A program made the translations under genes and the position numbers. 64,000 nucleotides of DNA, from NCBI GenBank assembly GCA_964430245.1, contig CAYSEW010000005.1:1-64000 (forward strand), given 5' to 3'. The notes beneath the pieces are model-generated. The model ran no database searches. It was given only the letters and a program-made list of their open reading frames with translations, and was not told the DNA's origin. The stretch comes from CAYSEW01 sp964430245 (GTDB lineage Bacteria; Bacteroidota; Bacteroidia; Flavobacteriales_D; Parvicellaceae). Positions 36,701 through 45,363 of the stretch are shown one piece after another (position 1 is the stretch's first letter; each line of letters opens with the position of its first letter).

Positions 36701-39700
36701 ATGAAGTACGTTTTAAGGGTCAAGTTTTTTTTTCTATCTATTTTTTGTTTTTTTCTAGCAAATGGTCAGGAATATAAGTTTGAGCATTTAGGCAGGAACC
36801 AGGGTTTAAGTAATACTTTTATTTATTCTATAGATCAGGATGAAAATGGCTTGTTAATCGTTGGTACATCTGAGGGTGTTGCTGTTTATGATGGAAAGGC
36901 ATTCCAAATGTTTAATTCAGAAAATGGTCTTTCTGAAGATTTTGTTTCATCATCCTATAAAGATTCAAAAGGCAATATTTGGTTTGGACATAAAAAGGGT
37001 GGAGCCTCTAAATATAGTAATAAGGAATTTCAGAAAATTCATCCAGGACATGGAATCAATTCAATTGTTAATTCAATTGTTGAAGATGAAAGAAATAAAA
37101 TTTGGTTTGCAACTCAAAATAAAGGAATCTATTATATAGATCAAAATGGGGAATTTCAATTTTTTCTAGATGATTTTTATGGGGACCTTATTCAGTCAAT
37201 TTGTTTTTTCAATGATGGAAGAATGTTTATAGGGACAGATAAAGGTTTGGATGTTTACGATTATTATGAAGATGAAGAAAGCATCTATAAGGTGATGGAG
37301 ATCCAAGAGTTATCTGATTTATCTGTTGTGGATCTAGTTGAAGATGATCAAGGTAATTTAATTATAGCTACTAAACAATCTGGTATTTATCAATTGGAAA
37401 AATCAAAAAGTGTTTATAGCTGTAAAAAAATAAACATCAGCAATTTTAATCCAAATATTATTATTAAAGACCTTTATTTAACAAACAACATGTTGTTTGT
37501 TAGTTCAATTAAGCAAGGTGTATTAAAAATAGCTATTAATGGTGAGTACAAGATTATTGAAAAATACAATCAGTTCAGTGGTCTTAAAACCAATGCAGTT
37601 AACACCTCATTAATTGATAGGGAAGGCGTGTTGTGGGTAGGTACAGTTGGTGAAGGAATAGCGTCTAAGGCTAACAATTATTTCACTTTCTTTTTTAGAG
37701 ATAAAGTGATACCTAAAAAGTATTCATATCTGCTAGTAAATGATGTTCATTTATATGTTGCATCAGAGGGTGAACTCATACAGTACAGTAAACACGATTT
37801 TAATGAAATTAACAAATGGGGTGTTAGTAATGGCCTTCCAGAAAATGAAATAACTTGTTTTGCTTTTAATTCGGATAGTACATTATTTGTAGGTACAGAA
37901 GAAAAAGGACTTTATTATAAAGTTAATAATGAAAGTCAGTTTAAGAAAATTAAATTATCGTCTGATCTACTTAGTAATAGTATTCGGTCTATATGTAGTT
38001 TAAAAGGAAAATTATGGGCGGGAACATTGAATGGTGTTTTTAAGGTAGATGAAAAATCTCTTGGCATTACTTCCTATAATATTTCAACTGGACTCTCTCA
38101 TAATTCAGTAGGATATATATATAAGCATAAAGAGGTTGTTTATGTAGGGACAAAAAGTGCATTTTTATCTGAATTTCATGCTGAAGATATTAGGAATTTT
38201 CAATTATCAGATCAATTGAACCTTGTTAATATAAATATGATCAAAGCAGATGATTATGATAATTTATGGATATCATCTAAGGATAATGGGCTTTTTGTTA
38301 TTACTGGTGATTCAACTCAAGAAGCCGGTATGAGCTTTGTTTTACAATACAATGCTTCAGATGGTCTATTGTCCAATTATTGTTATGGTGTTTCTATAGA
38401 CAATAAAAATAATACATGGGTGACACACGATGGAGGTGTTAGTAAATTCGATAAAGAGAGAGGAGAATTTAAGTATTACAATGAACAGGATGGTTTAAAC
38501 ATCAGTTTCTCTGAATCAGCGATATCTAATTGGGGAAATGAATTATGGTTTGGAACCGACAATGGTATTGTTCGATATAATGCTGATGAGGAGTTTATTA
38601 ATAAAATTCCTCCCATTACATCTATTAAAAAAATAAAAATCAACGACCAGTTAAAAAATGTCACTGATCAAATAAGCTTGCCTTTTGGTGAATATGATGT
38701 TGAATTTTTATTTAATGGTTTAAGCTTAAGAAAATCGGATGAAGTTACCTATGAATTTAGGTTAATTGGGTATGAAGAAAAGTGGTCCGATAAGCTTACT
38801 CAGAATTCAACTAAATACCCTAAATTATCAGATGGTGAATATGTTTTTCAAGTAAGATCATACAATTCAGATGGTATAATGGGTGATGTTGTTGAATTCA
38901 AGATCTTCATAGAAATTCCATTTTGGAAAAAATGGTGGTTTTATTTAAGCATATTTATTTTAGTTATTCTTTTGGTGACACTCGTTATTAAATTAAGAGA
39001 AAGAAATTTAATTAAATACCAGAAAACACTTGAAAATCAGCTGGCATTGAGAACAAAGGAAGTTGTCAATCAGAAAGAAAAAATTGAGGAAATCAATAAA
39101 GATTTGACAGATAGTATAAATTATGCTAAAAGTATTCAAATACAGGTGTTGCCTGAAAAGGAACATTTTGACTCAATACTACCTTCTAGTTTTGTTTTAT
39201 ATAAGCCTAAAGATATAGTAAGTGGTGATTTTTTCTGGATCAAAGAAATTGGCGATGAGATTATATTAGTATGTGCAGATTGTACTGGGCATGGAGTTCC
39301 AGGAGGTTTCATGAGCATGATTGGTTCTATATTGATCCATGAAGCCATTGTTTTTCATAAGAAGCTAGATCCTGCTGATATTCTTAAAGAAATTGATGTG
39401 AATATAAAAACTGTTCTCCATCAAAAAGATGATTATGAATCTAATAAAGATGGGATGGACCTTGCCATTATCACTATTAACAGGAAAACAGGTAAGCTTA
39501 AGTTTTCAGGAGCTATGCGTCCATGTCATATTTATCGAAATGGAAGTATAAATATTTTAAGTGGTGATCGTTATTCTATAGGTGGATTTGCTTTAGCAAA
39601 CAAGGAATACACTACTAAAGAATTTCAATTAAAAAAAGGTGATTTTATTTATCTATTTTCTGATGGTTATGCCGATCAGTTTGGGGGTGAAAAAGTGAGA

Positions 39701-39856
39701 AAATTAAAAATGTCTGGCTTTAATGAATTATTGGACCAATTAGCTTCAGCTCCAATGGATGACCAATATAAAATTGCAAGTAACTTCCTTAAAAACTGGA
39801 TGGGGGATAATTCACAGATGGATGATATTCTATTAATGGGTCTTGAGTATTTATAA
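36701..39856 (+). CDS. two-component-propeller receptor with cytoplasmic SpoIIE-type phosphatase
   Basis: The ATG at 36701 starts a signal peptide (MKYVLRVKFFFLSIFCFFLA); an upstream in-frame TTG would overlap the previous stop. Residues of about 25-640 are Reg_prop repeats, as in hybrid two-component sensors: GLSNTFIYSIDQDENGLL, VEDERNKIWFATQNKG, GVLWVGTVGEGI, NNTWVTHDGGVSKF. A Y_Y_Y domain (about 645-735) and one membrane helix (WWFYLSIFILVILLVTLV) follow. A coiled linker with TDSINYAKSIQIQVLP leads to a SpoIIE phosphatase (about 805-1051) with SGDFFWIKE, CADCTGHGVPGGFMSM, DGMDLAI, FSDGYADQFGG and QMDDILL. It is a transmembrane receptor with a phosphatase instead of a kinase output. Confidence 0.93.
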   Translation: MKYVLRVKFFFLSIFCFFLANGQEYKFEHLGRNQGLSNTFIYSIDQDENGLLIVGTSEGVAVYDGKAFQMFNSENGLSEDFVSSSYKDSKGNIWFGHKKGGASKYSNKEFQKIHPGHGINSIVNSIVEDERNKIWFATQNKGIYYIDQNGEFQFFLDDFYGDLIQSICFFNDGRMFIGTDKGLDVYDYYEDEESIYKVMEIQELSDLSVVDLVEDDQGNLIIATKQSGIYQLEKSKSVYSCKKINISNFNPNIIIKDLYLTNNMLFVSSIKQGVLKIAINGEYKIIEKYNQFSGLKTNAVNTSLIDREGVLWVGTVGEGIASKANNYFTFFFRDKVIPKKYSYLLVNDVHLYVASEGELIQYSKHDFNEINKWGVSNGLPENEITCFAFNSDSTLFVGTEEKGLYYKVNNESQFKKIKLSSDLLSNSIRSICSLKGKLWAGTLNGVFKVDEKSLGITSYNISTGLSHNSVGYIYKHKEVVYVGTKSAFLSEFHAEDIRNFQLSDQLNLVNINMIKADDYDNLWISSKDNGLFVITGDSTQEAGMSFVLQYNASDGLLSNYCYGVSIDNKNNTWVTHDGGVSKFDKERGEFKYYNEQDGLNISFSESAISNWGNELWFGTDNGIVRYNADEEFINKIPPITSIKKIKINDQLKNVTDQISLPFGEYDVEFLFNGLSLRKSDEVTYEFRLIGYEEKWSDKLTQNSTKYPKLSDGEYVFQVRSYNSDGIMGDVVEFKIFIEIPFWKKWWFYLSIFILVILLVTLVIKLRERNLIKYQKTLENQLALRTKEVVNQKEKIEEINKDLTDSINYAKSIQIQVLPEKEHFDSILPSSFVLYKPKDIVSGDFFWIKEIGDEIILVCADCTGHGVPGGFMSMIGSILIHEAIVFHKKLDPADILKEIDVNIKTVLHQKDDYESNKDGMDLAIITINRKTGKLKFSGAMRPCHIYRNGSINILSGDRYSIGGFALANKEYTTKEFQLKKGDFIYLFSDGYADQFGGEKVRKLKMSGFNELLDQLASAPMDDQYKIASNFLKNWMGDNSQMDDILLMGLEYL

Positions 39857-39859
39857 AGA

Positions 39860-40144
39860 TCATTTTTCCTTTAATGTCCATGCCTGAGGGCGATCACAAA
39901 AGCAGCTGGTAGCATACTTCCATATTTTATTGAATAATTCTGAATTTCTATAATTATTCAATGTCATTTCGTTTTCCCAATGACTATATGTAAAAAAGAT
40001 ATTTGAATATTTTATGTCCTGTAAAAGAATTACTTGATAACACCCTTCATGGTTTTCAATAGCTGATTTTTTGTCTTTAAAAAAGATTTTAAATTCTTCA
40101 ACCTTTTTTGGTTCAAGAGTTAGTTTTACTATTCGAGTGATCAT
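39860..40144 (-). CDS. antibiotic biosynthesis monooxygenase (ABM) domain protein
   Basis: A 94-residue ferredoxin-like ABM-domain protein with TRIVKLTLEPKKVEEFKIFF, ENHEGCYQVILLQDI and FFTYSHWENEMTLNNYRNS. These match the small dimeric monooxygenase/stress-response family (YgiN-like). The substrate is unknown; many are quinone or haem-degrading, or simply of unknown role. It begins at the stop of the SAM hydrolase gene with a one-base overlap (TAATG), so the two are co-transcribed. It converges with the receptor-phosphatase gene, with three bases between the stops. There is no signal; it is cytosolic. Confidence 0.82.
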   Translation of the reverse strand: MITRIVKLTLEPKKVEEFKIFFKDKKSAIENHEGCYQVILLQDIKYSNIFFTYSHWENEMTLNNYRNSELFNKIWKYATSCFCDRPQAWTLKEK

Positions 40145-40941
40145 TAGTTTTTAAATTCGATTGTGATGGTGTCATTTAACTTTAATCCAAAAAGCTGACT
40201 GGCTCCACCTCCAGACCCATCCACACCCTTGTTAATAGCAATTTCAAGTAAGCCACTACTGCTGAATAGAGCCACCTTTTCACCTTCTGGTACATCTCCA
40301 TATTTTAAATGAATTTTATTAATGGAATAGCCAGACCTAGTTAAAAAGATCTTAAAAGGTCTTCCTTTACAAATTTCATTAAAAAGTTGTTGAGAGATGT
40401 TAGTAATTAAATTTCCATAGGAATCAATATAAGTGACAGTGCCTTTTATGACATCTGGGTCTACCGTTGCTCTAAATAGTTCTCTTTTATTATAAGATGC
40501 TATTGGTTTACTTATTACAGAAGGTAATCCTCCTCTTGCAATATGACATGCGGCTTTAGTAAAAATGTTTTTAGTTGGAAATGAATAGGAATTACTTTCT
40601 TCATTTATTGAGATTTCCCATATAGCATCAGGTTCTTTTTCAAATAGTAATGAAAAGATTCCATTATCAGCACCAATAAAATATTGTTGATGATTCTCTA
40701 CGATTAGATGTGAACAGTTGTCATTAGCTTCAGGGTTGATCCCAATTACATGGATGGTGCCCTTTGGAAATTCTTTGTAACAATTTTTAATTACAAAAGC
40801 AGCATGTGAGATGTCGAATGGTTGGATGGAATGGCTGATGTCTATAATTCTTACTTCAGGTAATTCTTTAATTATAGATCCTTTAATAGAGGCTACATAG
40901 TAGTCTTTAAGCCCCATGTCAGTTGTTAATGTAATTATCAT
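40144..40941 (-). CDS. SAM hydrolase (SAM hydroxide adenosyltransferase, DUF62)
   Basis: The protein belongs to the family that includes fluorinase and SAM hydroxide adenosyltransferase. MIITLTTDMGLKDYYVASIKG carries Asp8, the family's active-site Asp. IIDISHSIQPFDISHAAFV, HVIGINPEAND, FIGADNGIFSLLFE and TYIDSYGNLITNIS complete both domains. Most bacterial members hydrolyse SAM to adenosine and methionine; a halogenase is unlikely because the fluorinase loop is not seen. Length 265 is normal. An exact -7 box lies 45 bases upstream on the minus strand, and it overlaps the phoH promoter region. Expressed with the ABM gene. Confidence 0.9.
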   Translation of the reverse strand: MIITLTTDMGLKDYYVASIKGSIIKELPEVRIIDISHSIQPFDISHAAFVIKNCYKEFPKGTIHVIGINPEANDNCSHLIVENHQQYFIGADNGIFSLLFEKEPDAIWEISINEESNSYSFPTKNIFTKAACHIARGGLPSVISKPIASYNKRELFRATVDPDVIKGTVTYIDSYGNLITNISQQLFNEICKGRPFKIFLTRSGYSINKIHLKYGDVPEGEKVALFSSSGLLEIAINKGVDGSGGGASQLFGLKLNDTITIEFKN

Positions 40942-40972
40942 ATTTATTTAGGAATTTTAAAGTCCTAATTAT

Positions 40973-40980
40973 TACCTTTG
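40973..40980 (+). promoter_or_regulatory. -7 promoter box (TAnnTTTG) for phoH-purC
   Basis: The sequence TACCTTTG is an exact match to the Bacteroidota -7 consensus. It lies 45 bases upstream of the phoH GTG start. A convincing -33 is not visible. Its neighbour on the other strand (40986-40993) is only five bases away. Confidence 0.55.
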
Positions 40981-40985
40981 AACTC

Positions 40986-40993
40986 CAAAAGTA
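40986..40993 (-). promoter_or_regulatory. -7 promoter box (TAnnTTTG) for the SAM hydrolase operon
   Basis: On the minus strand the sequence is TACTTTTG, an exact consensus match, 45 bases upstream of the ATG at 40941. A TTTG at 41017-41020 (minus) could be the -33 element at the long end of the usual spacing. Confidence 0.5.
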
Positions 40994-41025
40994 ATTAAAT
41001 TATTAGCAAAATAGATCAAAGATTT

Positions 41026-41955
41026 GTGAAGGAAAATACATTTGACATTAGCTATGTTGATCAAACAGAATTGTTTGGAGTAAGAGAAAGTAAATTAAAA
41101 CTAATTAGGTCTTACTATCCAAAATTAAAAATTGTAGTAAGGGGCTCCGAAGTAAAAGTGATGGGGGACCAGAAGAGCATAAATAGTTTTGATGCTGGCT
41201 TAAAATTGTTGTTAGCCCATTTAGATAAATTCAATTCTTTAAATGAGAACAACATTGAGAATTTATTAGGTGAAAAAGGGGGGGAGATACTTAATTCGTC
41301 TGATGATGTGCTGGTTTTTGGAAACAGGGGTATTTTAGTAAAGCCAAGGACTCATAATCAGAGGAGATTGGTGGCTTCTATAGAGGACAACGACATGCTT
41401 TTTGCTATTGGTCCAGCTGGGACAGGAAAAACATATACTTCAGTAGCATTAGCAGTAAGAGCGCTAAAGAATAAAGAAGTTCGTAAAATCATTTTAACAA
41501 GGCCTGCTGTAGAAGCAGGTGAGAATTTAGGGTTTTTACCTGGAGATTTAAAAGAAAAGTTGGATCCGTATTTGCAGCCTTTGTATGATGCTTTACAAGA
41601 CATGATCAACCCTGAAAAATTAGCAGAATATATGGATTCAGGTGTCATTCAAATTGCACCTATAGGATTTATGAGAGGTAGAACACTCGACAATGCATTT
41701 GTGATATTAGATGAGGGTCAGAACGCTACTGAAAGTCAAATGAAAATGTTTTTAACCAGGATGGGTAAATCTGCTAAATTTATTATTACTGGAGACGTTA
41801 CACAGGTTGATCTTCCAAAAAATCAACGAAGTGGATTAAAAAAGGCAATTCAAGTCCTTGATGAAACAAAAGGAATATCTATCATATTTTTAGATGAACA
41901 AGATGTGATCAGGCATCAATTAGTAAAGAAAATAATTAAAGCTTTTAAAAGTTAA
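41026..41955 (+). CDS. phoH: PhoH family ATPase
   Basis: A 309-residue PhoH-like protein with an N-terminal KH-like part (LKIVVRGSEVKVMGDQKSI) and a C-terminal P-loop ATPase: Walker A GPAGTGKT at 129-136, RPAVEAGENLGFLPGDLKEK, Walker B FVILDEGQN, and TRMGKSAKFIITGDVTQVDL. PhoH proteins are cytosolic ATPases linked to RNA metabolism or phosphate starvation, with the exact role unsettled. The start is GTG, since no ATG lies between it and the promoter and the N terminus has the usual length. It is followed four bases later by purC in the same direction. Confidence 0.94.
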   Translation: MKENTFDISYVDQTELFGVRESKLKLIRSYYPKLKIVVRGSEVKVMGDQKSINSFDAGLKLLLAHLDKFNSLNENNIENLLGEKGGEILNSSDDVLVFGNRGILVKPRTHNQRRLVASIEDNDMLFAIGPAGTGKTYTSVALAVRALKNKEVRKIILTRPAVEAGENLGFLPGDLKEKLDPYLQPLYDALQDMINPEKLAEYMDSGVIQIAPIGFMRGRTLDNAFVILDEGQNATESQMKMFLTRMGKSAKFIITGDVTQVDLPKNQRSGLKKAIQVLDETKGISIIFLDEQDVIRHQLVKKIIKAFKS

Positions 41956-41959
41956 TACA

Positions 41960-42913
41960 ATGACATCAATAACAGAAACTAATTTTAATTTCCCTAATCA
42001 AAAAGCCGTTTATAAAGGTAAGGTTAGAGATGTCTATAACATCAACGATGACCTTTTAGTGATGGTTGCAAGTGACAGAATATCAGCATTTGACGTTGTT
42101 TTACCTAAAGGAATACCTTTCAAAGGTCAGGTGTTAAATCAACTAGCCGAAAAATTTCTAATAGCAACTAAAGATATTGTACCTAACTGGCATTTAGCTA
42201 GCCCAGATCCTAATGTAACTGTAGGACATTATTGTGAGCCATTTAAAGTGGAAATGGTAATTAGAGGATACCTTACAGGTCATGCTTGGAGAACTTATAA
42301 ATCGGGTAAAAGGTTATTATGCGGAGTTGAGATGCCAGAAGGAATGAAAGAACATCAGAAATTCCCCCATCCAATTATTACTCCATCTACCAAAGCTGCT
42401 GAAGGCCATGATGAGGATATTTCTAGAGATGAGATCATTGCACAAGGATTGGTAAGTGAAGCTGATTACGTTCAGCTTGAAAACTATACACGTCAAATCT
42501 TTCAGAGAGGTACAGAGATAGCTGCTGAAAGAGGTTTGATTCTAGTAGATACTAAATATGAATTTGGTAAAAAAGAGGGTAAGATCTATTTGATTGATGA
42601 GATTCATACGCCAGATTCTAGTAGGTATTTTTATGCTGATGGTTATGAGGAAAGGTTATCTAATGATGAAAATCAAAAGCAATTAAGTAAAGAGTTTGTA
42701 AGAGAGTGGTTAATGGAAAATGGTTTCCAAGGAAAAGAAGGTCAACAAATACCTGAAATGACAGATGAATTTGTTCACTCTGTTTCTGAAAGATACATTG
42801 AATTATATGAAAATGTTAGTGGTGAAACTTTTGTTAAATCAGATATAGGAGATCCTAAGGAAAGAATTGAAAAGAATGTAATTGACTTTCTGAATAAGCA
42901 AATGGTATATTGA
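41960..42913 (+). CDS. purC: phosphoribosylaminoimidazole-succinocarboxamide synthase (SAICAR synthetase)
   Basis: PurC catalyses ATP-dependent condensation of CAIR with aspartate in purine biosynthesis. The chain shows YKGKVRDVYNI, VMVASDRISAFDVVLPKGIP, EMVIRGYLTGHAWRTY, FPHPIITPSTKA with GHDEDIS, LILVDTKYEFGKK and DEIHTPDSSRYFYADGYEE. All are SAICAR synthetase landmarks of the longer (~300-residue) type. It starts four bases after phoH, so it shares the phoH promoter at 40973. The stop converges with ribBA with only five bases between. It is cytosolic; no oddities. Confidence 0.97.
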   Translation: MTSITETNFNFPNQKAVYKGKVRDVYNINDDLLVMVASDRISAFDVVLPKGIPFKGQVLNQLAEKFLIATKDIVPNWHLASPDPNVTVGHYCEPFKVEMVIRGYLTGHAWRTYKSGKRLLCGVEMPEGMKEHQKFPHPIITPSTKAAEGHDEDISRDEIIAQGLVSEADYVQLENYTRQIFQRGTEIAAERGLILVDTKYEFGKKEGKIYLIDEIHTPDSSRYFYADGYEERLSNDENQKQLSKEFVREWLMENGFQGKEGQQIPEMTDEFVHSVSERYIELYENVSGETFVKSDIGDPKERIEKNVIDFLNKQMVY

Positions 42914-42918
42914 TTCTT

Positions 42919-44139
42919 TTAGTTGGGTTTGTTCAATTTAAGGTCATGTCCCATTTTTTCCTTTTTCGTTTTTAGGTATTCTTCATTGTGAATATTACAA
43001 TTGACTTCAATAGGTAAAATTTCTATTATTTCAAGTCCATATCCAATCAAACCTGTACGTTTTTTGGGGTTATTACTAAGGAGTTTCATTTTTGAGATAT
43101 TCACTGATCTTAAAATTTGTGCGCCTACTCCATAATCTCTTGCATCTCCTTTAAAGCCTAATTTTAGGTTAGCATCTAACGTATCATATCCTTCTTCCTG
43201 AAGCTTGTATGCTTTTAATTTGTTAATGAGTCCTATTCCTCTACCTTCTTGGTTCATATAGATGATTACTCCTTTACCTTCCTTTTCGATCATTTTCATT
43301 GCAGATGCCAATTGATCTCCACAATCGCACCTTAAAGAGCCAATAATATCACCAGTAAAACAAGAGGAATGTACACGAACCATTATAGGTTCATTTTTAT
43401 TCCATTTACCCTTAATTAAGGCTAAATGTTCTTCTCCAGTAGTTGTTTGTTTAAAAGCCTTTAGTTTAAAATCTCCATACTTGGTTGGCATATTTACTTC
43501 TACCAACTCTTCAATAAGCGTTTCATGCTTCATTCTATAGGAAATCAGATCTTCAATAGTAATTATCTTTAGATCAAATTTTTCAGCGATCTTTGAAAGC
43601 TCAGGAAATCTTGCCATAGATCCATCTTCATTCATGATCTCTACTATTAAACCTGCAGGTTCAAATCCAGCAAGACGGCTAAGATCAACTGCAGCTTCTG
43701 TATGACCTGCTCGTCTAAGTACACCACCTGCTTTAGCTCTTAAAGGAAATATATGACCTGGTTTTCCAAGGTCATTTGGTTTTGTATTAGGATCTATGAG
43801 TGCTTGCACTGTTTTGGCCCTGTCACTTGCAGAAATTCCAGTAGAACAACCTTTACCAATTAAATCTACAGATACAGTAAAAGGGGTATCAAAATGAGAG
43901 TTGTTTGAGTCTACCATCATTTCTAGTCCTAGCTCATCACATTTTTCTTCTATAAGAGGTGTGCAGATCAGTCCTCTTCCATGAGTGGCCATGAAATTGA
44001 TCAGTTCAGGTGTTGCGTTTCTTGCTGCAGTTACAAAGTCACCCTCGTTTTCACGGTTCTCATCATCTACCACAATAACGATCTTGCCTGATTTTATGTC
44101 CTCTAGTGCCTCCTCAATAGTATTCATAGAATAACTCAT
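42919..44139 (-). CDS. ribBA: bifunctional 3,4-dihydroxy-2-butanone-4-phosphate synthase / GTP cyclohydrolase II
   Basis: RibBA supplies both precursors of riboflavin. The N-terminal half (about 1-205) is DHBP synthase: VVDDENRENEGDFVTAARN, FMATHGRGLICTPL, GIPLRAKAGG-like FPLRAKAGGVLRRAGHTEAA, DLSRLAGFEPAGLIVEIMN. The C-terminal half (about 206-400) is GTP cyclohydrolase II, with zinc Cys in SSCFTGDIIGSLRCDCGDQ, MNQEGRGIGL and GVGAQILRS. All catalytic blocks are present, so both activities are expected. The start may be the ATG at 44139 or, four codons on, at 44127. A -7 box lies 20 bases upstream. I saw no FMN riboswitch. Confidence 0.96.
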   Translation of the reverse strand: MSYSMNTIEEALEDIKSGKIVIVVDDENRENEGDFVTAARNATPELINFMATHGRGLICTPLIEEKCDELGLEMMVDSNNSHFDTPFTVSVDLIGKGCSTGISASDRAKTVQALIDPNTKPNDLGKPGHIFPLRAKAGGVLRRAGHTEAAVDLSRLAGFEPAGLIVEIMNEDGSMARFPELSKIAEKFDLKIITIEDLISYRMKHETLIEELVEVNMPTKYGDFKLKAFKQTTTGEEHLALIKGKWNKNEPIMVRVHSSCFTGDIIGSLRCDCGDQLASAMKMIEKEGKGVIIYMNQEGRGIGLINKLKAYKLQEEGYDTLDANLKLGFKGDARDYGVGAQILRSVNISKMKLLSNNPKKRTGLIGYGLEIIEILPIEVNCNIHNEEYLKTKKEKMGHDLKLNKPN

Positions 44140-44158
44140 AAAGTATTTTAATTTATTG

Positions 44159-44166
44159 CAAATTTA
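44159..44166 (-). promoter_or_regulatory. -7 promoter box (TAnnTTTG) for ribBA
   Basis: The minus-strand sequence TAAATTTG is an exact consensus match, 20 bases upstream of the ATG at 44139. Transcription would start close to the gene, leaving only a short leader with no room for a riboswitch. Confidence 0.5.
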
Positions 44167-44205
44167 CTACATTAAAAATGATTTTCATTTAATCATTACA
44201 ACTAG

Positions 44206-45363
44206 TTATTGAAAGGTTTTTTCAAGTTGTTGTGTACTGGTTTTCCAATTAAAGTTGTCGACAATGTATTTTCTTCCGTTTTTCCCTATACTATTACATA
44301 GCTGTTCATTATTCAATAGTTGAAGAATCAATTCAATGTATTCCTCTTTATTATCTCCTATTAAAAGATCTTTTTTATCAGTAGCCATTAATGCTTTATT
44401 AACCATAGTTGAAGTTATACAAGGTATCTCCATTGACATGGCTTCTAATAATTTATTCTGAAGACCTGTACCAATTCTTAAGGGTGCAATAAAAATTTTT
44501 GCGGAGGCATATGAAGTTCTAATATCTTCGATCCATCCTTTTACAGTTACATGTTCGTTTTGAAGGCTACTAACAGCTCTAGTTGGGTTAGCTCCAGAAA
44601 TAAGAATGGAGATGGTTGGTATTTTTGTTAACAGTGCTGGTAATAATTCATTGCAGATATAGATAGCAGTATCTATATTGGGAGCATAGCTTAGGTTTCC
44701 TACAAAGACAAGGTCGAAACTTTTATTTGTTTTTAGTGGTTTAAAGTAATTAGCATCTATTCCATTGGAAATAACCTTGATGTTTTCTTTTTTTTCATGA
44801 AAAATACAATCTCTATCCTGTTCCGATATAATAGTATGATGATCGAAATATTCAAAACAAAGATTTTCAAATTTCAATAATCTATTAGCTTCTGCTTTAA
44901 AGATCGGTTTCATCCATCCAGATTGATTGATTCTTCTTTCAATTCCTTTTGAAAAAGCATCCATGTAATCTATGGTCTTTTTGTAATGATAGTTGTGTTG
45001 TACATATGATGCACACCTTATGAGCTGACAATAAATATGATCTGGTTTAAAATCTTTGATGATTCTGTTAATTCTTTTATGTATTGTACTTTGGTAAAAA
45101 TATTTTACTTGAAAAGGTTTGTTGCTGAATAATCCTACAAAAAGATTAATGAGAATTTTCCATTTTTTTAATTTAAATACATAGATCTCAGTGCAAATTT
45201 TTTCAAGCTCAATAATATGAGCTTTATCTATTTTCTTTTCTGTTAAAGAAACCAGACAGATACTATTATTCTTGCTTAATTCCTTGATTTGGTGATAAGC
45301 TCTTAGCTTATCACCTTTATCTAAAGGATATGGAAATCTAGATGTAAGAATAAATAATTTCAT
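44206..45363 (-). CDS. glycosyltransferase, GT4 type (second of pair)
   Basis: A 385-residue GT-B glycosyltransferase. The acceptor domain begins KLFILTSRFPYPLDKGDKLR, a start shared with the PEP-CTERM/exosortase-associated sugar transferases. The nucleotide-sugar side has VISNGIDANYFKPLK, FVGNLSYAPNID, VKGWIEDIRTSYASAKIFIA, and the EX7E-like RIGTGLQNKLLEAMSMEIPC. Donor and acceptor are unknown. The start overlaps the stop of the upstream glycosyltransferase by one base (TAATG). The third gene of the transcript led by the LptF/G permease, so it probably makes a cell-surface glycan. No membrane helix. Confidence 0.88.
   Translation of the reverse strand: MKLFILTSRFPYPLDKGDKLRAYHQIKELSKNNSICLVSLTEKKIDKAHIIELEKICTEIYVFKLKKWKILINLFVGLFSNKPFQVKYFYQSTIHKRINRIIKDFKPDHIYCQLIRCASYVQHNYHYKKTIDYMDAFSKGIERRINQSGWMKPIFKAEANRLLKFENLCFEYFDHHTIISEQDRDCIFHEKKENIKVISNGIDANYFKPLKTNKSFDLVFVGNLSYAPNIDTAIYICNELLPALLTKIPTISILISGANPTRAVSSLQNEHVTVKGWIEDIRTSYASAKIFIAPLRIGTGLQNKLLEAMSMEIPCITSTMVNKALMATDKKDLLIGDNKEEYIELILQLLNNEQLCNSIGKNGRKYIVDNFNWKTSTQQLEKTFQ

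Noticed and set aside
40144..40941. Fluorinase or chlorinase
   Set aside because: The family fold is shared, but the halogenase-specific loop is not visible and most bacterial members are SAM hydrolases.
44140..44205. FMN riboswitch before ribBA
   Set aside because: The likely transcript start is about 10 bases before the gene and the leader lacks conserved FMN-box sequence.
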